DNA of 6,045 nucleotides from CAYVDH01 sp964450355. Lineage in GTDB: Bacteria; Bacteroidota; Bacteroidia; NS11-12g; UBA955. The notes under the pieces were generated by a model. It was not told the origin of the DNA and made no database searches. It saw nothing but the letters and a program-made list of their open reading frames with translations. Positions 1-6,019 of this stretch are shown here, one piece after another. A program made the position numbers and the translations under genes. Position 1 is the first letter of the stretch, and every line of letters begins with the position of its first letter. The stretch spans positions 1 through 6,045 of the forward strand of contig CAYVDH010000197.1 in the NCBI GenBank assembly GCA_964450355.1. Reading direction: 5' to 3'.

Positions 1-1042
1 TTTAGGAATTTTGCAAAATTTAAATGCGCAACAAGACCCATATGTGACGCATTACATGTTTAATAGGATGTTATACAATCCAGCGGCAGCGGGAGCTCGT
101 GGCTTGTTTTGTTTCTCTGCGATGTCACATTATCAATACGTTGGTTATGAGGACAGAACGCCAGAGTTTTATCCAGCAACCCCTACAGCTACGCCACCAC
201 CTGCAAACAAAGGAGTAGGACCAAAGACACAATTTTTTTCCTTTTCGGCACCAGTTCGCTTTAACCACGTGAACTACGGTGGATTAGGAATAGGTTTTAT
301 GAACGATAAATTGGGATATGAATCAAGTACCCACATCAAAATTGATGCTTGTGGAAGATTGCCTTTAGGCGAAGGTTCCGCTATCTCTGCAGGTTTCGAA
401 TACAACAGTTTACAAAAAGGATTGGATGGAACAAAGTTAAAACCCTTAGCACCATTAGATCCGCTAATTCCAACAAATAAGGTTACACAAACAAAACCAT
501 CTTTTGGAGCGGGTTTATATTACAACAACGACTTAGAAAACAATGTCAAATGGAAAGATTTATGGGCTGGATTATCCATGAGCAACATCAATCAACAAAA
601 ATATTCTTACGGATCAGGTTTTTCTTATACATATTCTACAACCGAAAAACACATCTATTTAATAGGAGGTGCTACCATGATAGACTTTTTGGGAAATCCA
701 AATTTGAAATTACACCCATCTATGATGCTTAGAAGAAACACTGTAACTCAAGTAGAATTGACAGGTTTATTGGAATACCAAGATAAATTATGGGGAGGAT
801 TAAACTACCGTTCCACAGTAGATGCTTTATCCATCATGCTGGGTTATTCTGGTTTTCAGAAAAAATTAAAAGGACTTAGAATCGGTTATTCTTATGATAT
901 TACTTTATCTAGAATATTAAAGGTGTCTTCAGGATCTCATGAAATACAATTAAATTATTGTTTTGATTTGAGCATTCCACCACCGCCAATCAAAAAATAT
1001 TACACTCCAAGACACTTGGATAGACAAATCGAAAACGATTAA
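1..1042 (+). CDS. porP: PorP/SprF-family type IX secretion outer-membrane protein, 5' end missing
   Basis: Members of this family are outer-membrane beta-barrel proteins of the T9SS; PorP works with the PorK/PorN ring, and SprF is needed for secretion of the adhesin SprB. The reading frame is open to the left edge: it reads L-G-I-L-Q-N-L-N-A then QQDP. This is the end of a signal peptide cleaved after Ala (26-28), so the TTG at 11 is not the real start and only a few codons are missing. Family marks are the mature start QQDPYVTHYMFN, the YNPAAAG motif (about nt 73-93), alternating glycine/aromatic strands such as YGGLGIGF and WAGLSMSNIN, and the C-terminal strands GYSYDITLS and SGSHEIQLNY. 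A proline-rich stretch (about nt 175-215) probably forms a loop after the first strands, and the tail after the last strand has PPPP. It lies directly upstream of gldK, as in the porPKLMN order of Porphyromonas. The family is certain enough; the exact porP versus sprF assignment is less so because many paralogues exist. Confidence 0.88.
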   Translation, partial: LGILQNLNAQQDPYVTHYMFNRMLYNPAAAGARGLFCFSAMSHYQYVGYEDRTPEFYPATPTATPPPANKGVGPKTQFFSFSAPVRFNHVNYGGLGIGFMNDKLGYESSTHIKIDACGRLPLGEGSAISAGFEYNSLQKGLDGTKLKPLAPLDPLIPTNKVTQTKPSFGAGLYYNNDLENNVKWKDLWAGLSMSNINQQKYSYGSGFSYTYSTTEKHIYLIGGATMIDFLGNPNLKLHPSMMLRRNTVTQVELTGLLEYQDKLWGGLNYRSTVDALSIMLGYSGFQKKLKGLRIGYSYDITLSRILKVSSGSHEIQLNYCFDLSIPPPPIKKYYTPRHLDRQIEND

Positions 1043-1056
1043 TTTTATTTTTTTTT
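1027..1056 (+). terminator. possible weak intrinsic terminator of the porP-like gene
   Basis: A 5-bp stem AATCG/CGATT (1027-1031 and 1036-1040) with an AAAA loop overlaps the stop codon. It is followed by a T-rich run (1043-1056, one A inside). The stem is short and AT-rich, so termination would be partial at best. It fits with the gldK promoter just downstream, which suggests porP and gldKLMN can be transcribed separately. Confidence 0.35.
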
Positions 1057-1109
1057 AAACTTTACACAATATTTAAAAACAGAGTGACGTTGTATAAATT
1101 ATAAAGATT

Positions 1110-1140
1110 TTTGATTTTTTGTCAAATGTCATTATATTTG
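1110..1140 (+). promoter_or_regulatory. Bacteroidota-type primary sigma promoter for gldKLMN
   Basis: TATATTTG at 1133-1140 matches the -7 consensus TAnnTTTG of Bacteroidota at every fixed position. A TTTG at 1110-1113 sits 19 bases upstream, as expected for the -33 element. Transcription would start near 1145-1150, giving a leader of roughly 40 bases before the ATG at 1187. The leader begins with a CA-dinucleotide run (about 1148-1160) and is A-rich without a Shine-Dalgarno motif, which is normal in this phylum. The start site is inferred, not seen. Confidence 0.7.
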
Positions 1141-1145
1141 CAAAT
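1136..1145. repeat. 10-bp palindrome across the gldK promoter
   Basis: ATTTGCAAAT is a perfect palindrome that begins inside the -7 element and ends near the predicted transcription start. A further CAAAT lies at 1123-1127, in the spacer between the -33 and -7 elements. The position would suit an operator, but short AT-rich palindromes arise easily by chance and no regulator can be named. Confidence 0.3.
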
Positions 1146-1186
1146 TAACACACACACACATAAACAAACATTTCAGAAAATTAACC

Positions 1187-2566
1187 ATGATTAAACTATT
1201 GGAAAAAGTTGTCGGAAACCCAGACAAGACAACGCAAAACAAAAAAAGTAAATGGCGAAAACTTATGAGTTTTACTCGTATGTCGTTTATTTTAGGTCTT
1301 TTCCTTTTTGTTGGTTGCGGACCAGCAAATACGGGAGATTTAATAGGAGTTCAAGGAAGAGGAGTATGGTTTCACCCACAACCTTATGGAACAGTTTACA
1401 TTCCTTCAGGAACATACCATTCTGGTCAAAGTGATCAAGACGTATTTCAATCCTTTGTTGCTCCTAACAAACAAGTGAGTATTGTTGCCTTTTGGATGGA
1501 TGAACACGAAATAACCAACAACGAATACCGTCAGTTTGTTAACTTTGTTGTTGACTCCATTAAAAGAGAATTGACAGGAGACGATGCGTTGTATATCGTC
1601 AACGATGATGAAGGAACTCGTTACATCAACTACGATGAAGAACCAGATTGGGAAAGATACAAAGACGAACTAGAATCATTGTATTATGGAGCTGATGAAA
1701 GATTCAGAGGTAAAAAACAAATAGATGTGAACCAATTGAATTATTCATACCAATGGTTTGACTTTCAATATGCTGCTAATGACCCAGAAAACCAAGATAA
1801 ATACAAAGAAGGTCGTGTTAAAAACAGAAGAAAATACATTAAAAATGAAAAAACATTGGTGTATCCAGATACCTTATGTTGGGTAAGAGACTTTACTTAT
1901 TCATACAATGATCCAATGGCACGCCATTATTTCAATCACGTAAAATACGATGACTATCCTGTAGTAGGCGTTAACTGGCACCAAGCCAATGCTTTTGCCG
2001 CTTGGAGAACCATTTATAAAAATACTTATTGGGAAGCATTAGGTGACCCTATCACAGAAGATTTCAGATTGCCAACAGAATATGAGTGGGAGTACGCAGC
2101 TAGAGGTGGAAGAATAGGTAGCCCATACCCTTGGGGAGGACCTTATACAAGAAACAGCAAAGGTTGTATGCTTGCTAACTTCAAACCATTAAGAGGTAAC
2201 TATGGCGCAGATGGAGGTATGTATCCAGTAAGAGTAGATAGTTATTTCCCTAACGATTACGGTTTGTACAACATGGCTGGAAACGTAGCTGAGTGGACTA
2301 TCAATGCATGGAGTGAGCAATCACATATTTTCACACACGATATCAATCCTGATTACAGAATCAATGTGCCAGAAACTGGTGAAGTAGCAGCCGCTACAAA
2401 CATCACCATGAAAAGAAAAGTAATCAAAGGCGGAAGCTGGAAAGACGTTGCTTATTTTATCCAAAATGGCAGCAGAACATACGAGTACCAAGATACTTCA
2501 AAAAGTTATGTAGGATTCCGTTGTATTCAAACATACATTGGACGTTCTAACAAAGACAGAAAATAA
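1187..2566 (+). CDS. gldK: GldK/PorK lipoprotein, T9SS outer-membrane ring subunit
   Basis: GldK (PorK) is a lipoprotein that forms, with GldN/PorN, the large periplasmic ring under the outer membrane that links the GldLM motor to the T9SS translocon. The 459-residue product has a hydrophobic segment (about 33-43) ending in FVGC, with Cys44 as the likely lipidated residue. From about 68 it has the formylglycine-generating-enzyme/sulfatase-modifying-factor fold: WMDEHEITNNEYRQF (103-117), YPVVGVNWHQANAFAAWR (257-274), RLPTEYEWEYAARGG (294-308), YGLYNMAGNVAEW (358-370), GGSW (415-418) and GFRC (443-446). A charged, tyrosine-rich insertion (about 125-245) splits the early fold, as is usual for GldK. 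The two catalytic cysteines of true formylglycine-generating enzymes, expected a few residues after GGS, are replaced (about Asp420 and Ile425), so the role is structural. The N-terminus is odd: with ATG 1187 the signal has about 30 mostly polar, basic residues before the hydrophobic core. Met27 (nt 1265) would give a normal lipoprotein signal with the Cys at position 18. First gene of the gldKLMN operon. Confidence 0.95.
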   Translation: MIKLLEKVVGNPDKTTQNKKSKWRKLMSFTRMSFILGLFLFVGCGPANTGDLIGVQGRGVWFHPQPYGTVYIPSGTYHSGQSDQDVFQSFVAPNKQVSIVAFWMDEHEITNNEYRQFVNFVVDSIKRELTGDDALYIVNDDEGTRYINYDEEPDWERYKDELESLYYGADERFRGKKQIDVNQLNYSYQWFDFQYAANDPENQDKYKEGRVKNRRKYIKNEKTLVYPDTLCWVRDFTYSYNDPMARHYFNHVKYDDYPVVGVNWHQANAFAAWRTIYKNTYWEALGDPITEDFRLPTEYEWEYAARGGRIGSPYPWGGPYTRNSKGCMLANFKPLRGNYGADGGMYPVRVDSYFPNDYGLYNMAGNVAEWTINAWSEQSHIFTHDINPDYRINVPETGEVAAATNITMKRKVIKGGSWKDVAYFIQNGSRTYEYQDTSKSYVGFRCIQTYIGRSNKDRK

Positions 2567-2617
2567 ACAAACAAACAAAAATAAATATTAACCTTTTAAA
2601 CAAAACAAACAAAAATC

Positions 2618-3283
2618 ATGAGTAGTAACAGTATTTTCGAAAGCAAAGGATTCAAAAAAGTAATGAGTTATGTCTATGGATGGGGTGCATCAGTAGTTAT
2701 CATTGGCGCTTTATTCAAAATTATACACTGGCCAGGTGCCGATGCCATGCTAATCGCAGGTTTAGGTACTGAGGCGTTAATTTTCTTCGTATCAGTTTTT
2801 GAACCTATTCATGCCGAATACGATTGGAGTTTGGTTTATCCTGAATTAGCTGGAATGGAGCCAACAGAAAAAAAACAACCAAAAAATCAAGGTTCTATTT
2901 CACAACAATTAGACAAAATGTTAGCTGATGCTAAAGTTGGTCCTGAGTTGATTGGAAGTTTAGGAAATGGCTTAAAATCATTGAGCGACAATGTAAAAGA
3001 AATGTCAACTATCAGCAGCGCAACTGTAGCAACTACTGAATACACTAATAACATCAGCAAAGCTTCTAAAGCTATTGAAACTATTAGCAATTCATCTACA
3101 GAAATAAGCACATCTATGGCTTCATTTGCTGGTGGATTAACAAACATGGTAAACAACTTAACAGCTACTGCTAATGACAGTGCTGAATTCAAAGAAAACT
3201 TAGGTAAATTAAATAAAAACCTAGGTAGCTTAAATTCAGTTTATGGCAACATGTTGAGTGCTATGGGTAGCGCTAATAAATAA
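2618..3283 (+). CDS. gldL: GldL/PorL, inner-membrane proton-channel subunit of the T9SS motor
   Basis: GldL is the inner-membrane partner of GldM; five GldL surround the paired GldM helices and use the proton gradient to drive rotation for secretion and gliding. The 221-residue protein begins with a short basic segment and two transmembrane helices (about 17-36 and 43-62) joined by a short loop with HWPG (37-40). Membrane charges that match those shown to matter in Flavobacterium GldL are present: Lys34 and His37 near the end of helix 1, Glu52 in GLGTEALIFF and Glu62 in FEP. The conserved VYPELAG follows at about 73-79. The rest (80-221) is a Ser/Thr/Asn-rich, probably helical cytoplasmic tail that ends in the family-typical LNSVYGNMLSAM (205-216). 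Length is close to flavobacterial GldL and much shorter than PorL of Porphyromonas. It starts 51 bases after gldK; the leader is rich in AAAC units and has no Shine-Dalgarno motif. Confidence 0.96.
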   Translation: MSSNSIFESKGFKKVMSYVYGWGASVVIIGALFKIIHWPGADAMLIAGLGTEALIFFVSVFEPIHAEYDWSLVYPELAGMEPTEKKQPKNQGSISQQLDKMLADAKVGPELIGSLGNGLKSLSDNVKEMSTISSATVATTEYTNNISKASKAIETISNSSTEISTSMASFAGGLTNMVNNLTATANDSAEFKENLGKLNKNLGSLNSVYGNMLSAMGSANK

Positions 3284-3313
3284 TTTTCTTTCACCAATTA
3301 TTATCAAATAAAA

Positions 3314-4906
3314 ATGGCATCAGGAAAATTATCACCAAGACAGAAAATGATCAACATGATGTACCTCGTGTTGATGGCACTATTGGCATTAAACGTGTCA
3401 AAAGACATATTAAAAGCATTTCACATGTTTGAAATATCTTTCATAAAAGCAAATAAAAATGCGGATGAGAAAAATTCATCTGTTATGAAAATGTTTCAAG
3501 AAAACATGGATGATGCAAACAAAAGAGGTAAAACTGAAAAATGGTTTAATCTTGCAAAAGAAGCACAACGTTTATCAAAAGAGCTTTGTGATTACATTGA
3601 AGCAGATAAAAGCACCATTGTAAAAAATGCAGATGGAAGAATTGAACCTAAAGATGGCGAAAAAGGCTTAACCGAACTTGCTCAACCACAAAACTTGGAA
3701 TTGCACGCTAATTATTATGCTGAAGGACCAGGTAAACAAGGAAAAGGTAAAGTGCTTCAAACTAAAATCAATGACACCAAAGCAAAAATGCTTGCATTGT
3801 TAAAAGAAGTAAAAGGAGGAGATCAATTGATTAAAACTCTTGAATCTACTACCCAATTAAAAGCAGATAATCCAAAAGCAGCTGGTTCAGATCATTTAAG
3901 TTGGGCTGACGATAACTTAGTTCATTCTCCTTTAGCAGGTGTAACAACCTTTTTAACTAAAGTACAAAACGATTGTAAATCGTTAGAAGCCGATGTTCTT
4001 TCAGCTTTAGCTCAAAACATTGATGCAGCAACAGTTAAATTTGATAAACAAATGGCTGTTATCATTGCTGAAAGTACTAATGTAATGAGTGGAAGTTCTT
4101 TTAAAGCTAAAGTTGCTCTTGCAGCTTATAACTCTACTGCAGCTCAAAAAATATTAGTAAATGGTTCTTCTGTTCCAGTAAAAGATGGATTAGGAGAAAT
4201 TAATTTCCCAGCAAGTGGTGTAGGAAGTAAAACAGTTACAGCTAAAATCGAAACTGTAGATCCTGCAACAGGAAGTACTATTTTCGTAGAAGCTGCTCCA
4301 GTTGAATATACTACCTTTATGCCTTCTGCTACAATTTCAGCAGATGCAATGAACGTATTGTACATTGGATTAGATAACCCAATGTCCATCTCTGTTCCAG
4401 GAGTTGCTCCAGCTTCTGTTAATGCTTCAGCAAGTGGTATATCTCTTAGAGGTGCAGGAACTCCTGGTAAATACATTGCTACAGTTGCTGCAGGAAACAA
4501 AGAGGGTACAATATCTGTAAGTGCTAAAATGCCCGATGGTACTAGCAAACAAATGGGAACAATGAAATACAGAATCAAAGCAGTTCCAAAACCAGAAGCA
4601 CAATTGGGGACATTACAATCAGGTAATTACACCAAAGGTGAAATTGGTTCACAAAGTATATTGTATGCTTACCTTAACAATTTCGTTTTTGAAGGAGTAA
4701 AATACACAGTTACTAGATACAGAGTTATATTCATGCCTAAAAAAGGGTATATGGAAGAATCTTCTGTGTCAGGAAATGGTACTGCTGCAATTAAAGGATA
4801 TGCCTCTAAAGCAAAAACTGGCGACTTATTGGTATTAGATGGAATAAGAGCTACAGGTCCAGGTGGTGAAAGACCTTTAAACCCAATCACCTACACTTTT
4901 AAATAA
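3314..4906 (+). CDS. gldM: GldM/PorM, T9SS motor shaft spanning the periplasm
   Basis: GldM is anchored by one inner-membrane helix inside the GldL pentamer and extends through the periplasm as a dimer of four domains that contacts the GldK/GldN ring, passing motor torque to the outer membrane. The 530-residue product starts MASGKLSPRQKMINMMYLVL. Arg9 matches the arginine thought to pair with the GldL membrane glutamate (here Glu52). The single transmembrane helix covers about 12-29. Domain limits, judged from the family architecture, are roughly: helical D1 35-225, D2 226-325, D3 326-425, and C-terminal D4 426-530, with the beta-rich KYTVTRYRVIFMPKKG (463-478) and a glycine-rich GPGGERPLNP near the end. 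Length fits GldM/PorM (about 510-530). It starts 30 bases after gldL and ends 8 bases before gldN, consistent with co-transcription. Confidence 0.97.
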   Translation: MASGKLSPRQKMINMMYLVLMALLALNVSKDILKAFHMFEISFIKANKNADEKNSSVMKMFQENMDDANKRGKTEKWFNLAKEAQRLSKELCDYIEADKSTIVKNADGRIEPKDGEKGLTELAQPQNLELHANYYAEGPGKQGKGKVLQTKINDTKAKMLALLKEVKGGDQLIKTLESTTQLKADNPKAAGSDHLSWADDNLVHSPLAGVTTFLTKVQNDCKSLEADVLSALAQNIDAATVKFDKQMAVIIAESTNVMSGSSFKAKVALAAYNSTAAQKILVNGSSVPVKDGLGEINFPASGVGSKTVTAKIETVDPATGSTIFVEAAPVEYTTFMPSATISADAMNVLYIGLDNPMSISVPGVAPASVNASASGISLRGAGTPGKYIATVAAGNKEGTISVSAKMPDGTSKQMGTMKYRIKAVPKPEAQLGTLQSGNYTKGEIGSQSILYAYLNNFVFEGVKYTVTRYRVIFMPKKGYMEESSVSGNGTAAIKGYASKAKTGDLLVLDGIRATGPGGERPLNPITYTFK

Positions 4907-4914
4907 AAAATAAC

Positions 4915-5751
4915 ATGAAAAGAATCATTTTTATATTGTCAGTGTTCATTGGTATCAGTGCCAATGCTCAAGTGAATTACTCTGATTTTATAACCAGTGG
5001 AGAACACAACAGTTACAAAAAAACTGCTGTTAGAGAACGACCTATCATTGCTTATCCTTACTTAAGAGAAGCTGATGTTAAATTCTCAAGAAGAGTAATC
5101 AGGTGTATTGATGTGCGTCAGAAAATGAACAAACAATTAGAATGGCCACGTCAAGCTCTTAACAGATTATTGTACACCGAAATGAGCAAAGGAAACATCA
5201 TTGCTTATAAAACTGATTCATTGTTGTCATTTTATAATACTGAAGATTTCACAAAAAGAGGAGGTCAAGAAATTGTAACATTTGTTTCTACTGACCCTGA
5301 TGATCCGACAATAGGTAGAGACTCTACTTTCTATGAACCATACAATTACGAAAACATAAAAAAATACTGGGTAATGGAAGATTGGATTTTTGATTACAAA
5401 CACTCGGTGTTTAAACCAAGAATCATTGGATTAGCTCCTATATTTGCTCCTAGTTATGGTGGTTTAGTAGGTAAAGAACAACCATTGTGTTGGATTAAAA
5501 TGGACGAGATTAGACCTCTATTAGCTAATACTGAAATGTTCAATAGATACAATGATGCTTCAAGACTTAGCTTTGATGATTTCTTTCAAATGAGAATATT
5601 TGATAGTTACATCGTATATGAATCTAACGTGTTTGATAACTTCATCAATCAGTTCGAAGAATTTGAAGACGATGGAGTAGCAGCTTTGTTAAAAAGCGAT
5701 GAAGCTAAAAACGATTTGTTCATTTTTGAACACGATTTATGGCAATACTAA
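4915..5751 (+). CDS. gldN: GldN/PorN, periplasmic ring protein of the T9SS
   Basis: GldN (PorN) is a periplasmic protein that assembles with the GldK lipoprotein into the T9SS ring and contacts the distal part of GldM. The 278-residue product has a signal peptide: MKR, a hydrophobic core (4-15) and ANA before Gln19, so cleavage is expected after Ala18. The mature protein carries features I associate with the family: an EADVKFSRRVIRCIDVRQKMN segment (52-72) and WPRQAL (77-82) early, a middle stretch with YWVMEDWIFD (151-160) followed by KPRIIGLAPI (167-176), then the SFDDFFQMR segment (219-227) and a C-terminal acidic end finishing in EHDLWQY. It appears complete but shorter than characterised GldN/PorN proteins, which from memory exceed 300 residues; the N-terminal linker seems reduced. 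Last gene of the operon, only 8 bases after gldM, followed by a strong terminator. No Shine-Dalgarno motif is visible; the upstream bases are A-rich. Confidence 0.95.
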   Translation: MKRIIFILSVFIGISANAQVNYSDFITSGEHNSYKKTAVRERPIIAYPYLREADVKFSRRVIRCIDVRQKMNKQLEWPRQALNRLLYTEMSKGNIIAYKTDSLLSFYNTEDFTKRGGQEIVTFVSTDPDDPTIGRDSTFYEPYNYENIKKYWVMEDWIFDYKHSVFKPRIIGLAPIFAPSYGGLVGKEQPLCWIKMDEIRPLLANTEMFNRYNDASRLSFDDFFQMRIFDSYIVYESNVFDNFINQFEEFEDDGVAALLKSDEAKNDLFIFEHDLWQY

Positions 5752-5771
5752 TTTAATTCATTAAAAATATT

Positions 5772-5804
5772 AAAAAAGCTACAGGAAACTGTAGCTTTTT
5801 TTTT
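5772..5804 (+). terminator. strong intrinsic terminator of the gldKLMN operon
   Basis: A 7-bp stem GCTACAG/CTGTAGC (5778-5784 and 5789-5795) is closed by a GAAA tetraloop of the GNRA type and followed by nine T (5796-5804). Six A (5772-5777) precede the stem, so the helix can extend by A-U pairs, and the same hairpin could also stop transcripts arriving on the minus strand. It lies 20 bases after the gldN stop. Confidence 0.93.
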
Positions 5805-5858
5805 GTCAATTTGTTTCATCTTTATTTATTCTTAGGGCAATAAAATCAACTGTTTAGC

Positions 5859-5872
5859 GTTATATATATAAC
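5859..5872. repeat. 14-bp perfect AT palindrome within a longer imperfect one
   Basis: GTTATATATATAAC reads the same on both strands. The flanks can extend the symmetry if three extra bases on the left are looped out: TGTT-t-AG-cg-TTATAT on the left (from 5851) against ATATAACTAACA on the right (to 5878). It could be a protein-binding site or a cruciform-prone spot, but it may be chance in such AT-rich DNA. Confidence 0.45.
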
Positions 5873-5989
5873 TAACATTTTTAAATTTTACTTTAATAAA
5901 ACATGATTGACCTATGAAAAAATTATCATCTACCCAAAACATACCTCCAAAAGGTTGTTAAACCCAGATTCCGCATTAGGCTTAGTTAT
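5868..5989. repeat. 8-bp inverted repeat ATAACTAA / TTAGTTAT
   Basis: ATAACTAA (5868-5875) is the exact reverse complement of TTAGTTAT (5982-5989), with 106 bases between. The left copy overlaps the AT palindrome. Eight bases are too few to prove a mobile-element boundary, and no flanking target duplication was seen. Confidence 0.2.
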
Positions 5990-5990
5990 G

Positions 5991-6019
5991 AAAATAAAAA
6001 AGGCTCCACCAAAGGCGGA
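5991..6019 (-). terminator. possible intrinsic terminator for a minus-strand gene to the right
   Basis: Read on the minus strand, TCCGCC (6019-6014), a TTT loop and GGTGGA (6010-6005) form a 6-bp stem with one G-U pair. GCC and then a T-rich run (6001-5991, one A inside) follow. On the plus strand the wobble pair becomes an A/C mismatch and there is no T-tract after the stem, so the structure favours minus-strand transcripts. It suggests a convergent gene ending just beyond the right edge. The three-base gap between stem and T-run makes it less than ideal. Confidence 0.45.

Noticed and set aside
11..13. TTG at 11 as the start codon of the porP-like gene
   Set aside because: The frame is open upstream to base 1, and the residues before QQDP look like the end of a signal peptide, so the true start lies left of the window.
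1148..1160. CA-dinucleotide run as a phase-variation tract
   Set aside because: Only about five to six units, and it lies downstream of the promoter core and outside any coding frame, so slippage would have little obvious effect.
1187..2566. GldK as a sulfatase-modifying (formylglycine-generating) enzyme
   Set aside because: The catalytic cysteine positions are not conserved, and the lipoprotein signal together with the gldLMN neighbours identify it as the T9SS ring subunit.
4144..4578. 144-codon minus-strand ORF inside gldM, with similar ones at 2887-3192 and 4669-4890
   Set aside because: They lie fully within well-supported plus-strand genes and their products look like antisense reading of Ala/Thr/Val-rich codons, with no family features.
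5914..5961. Short ORF of 15 codons beginning MKKLSSTQN
   Set aside because: Too short, no visible promoter, no recognisable family and no special upstream context; expected by chance in AT-rich DNA.
5851..5989. Integron attC recombination site
   Set aside because: GTTTAGC and GTTATGA each miss the GTTRRRY core consensus, no properly paired RYYYAAC core was found, and no cassette or integrase is present.
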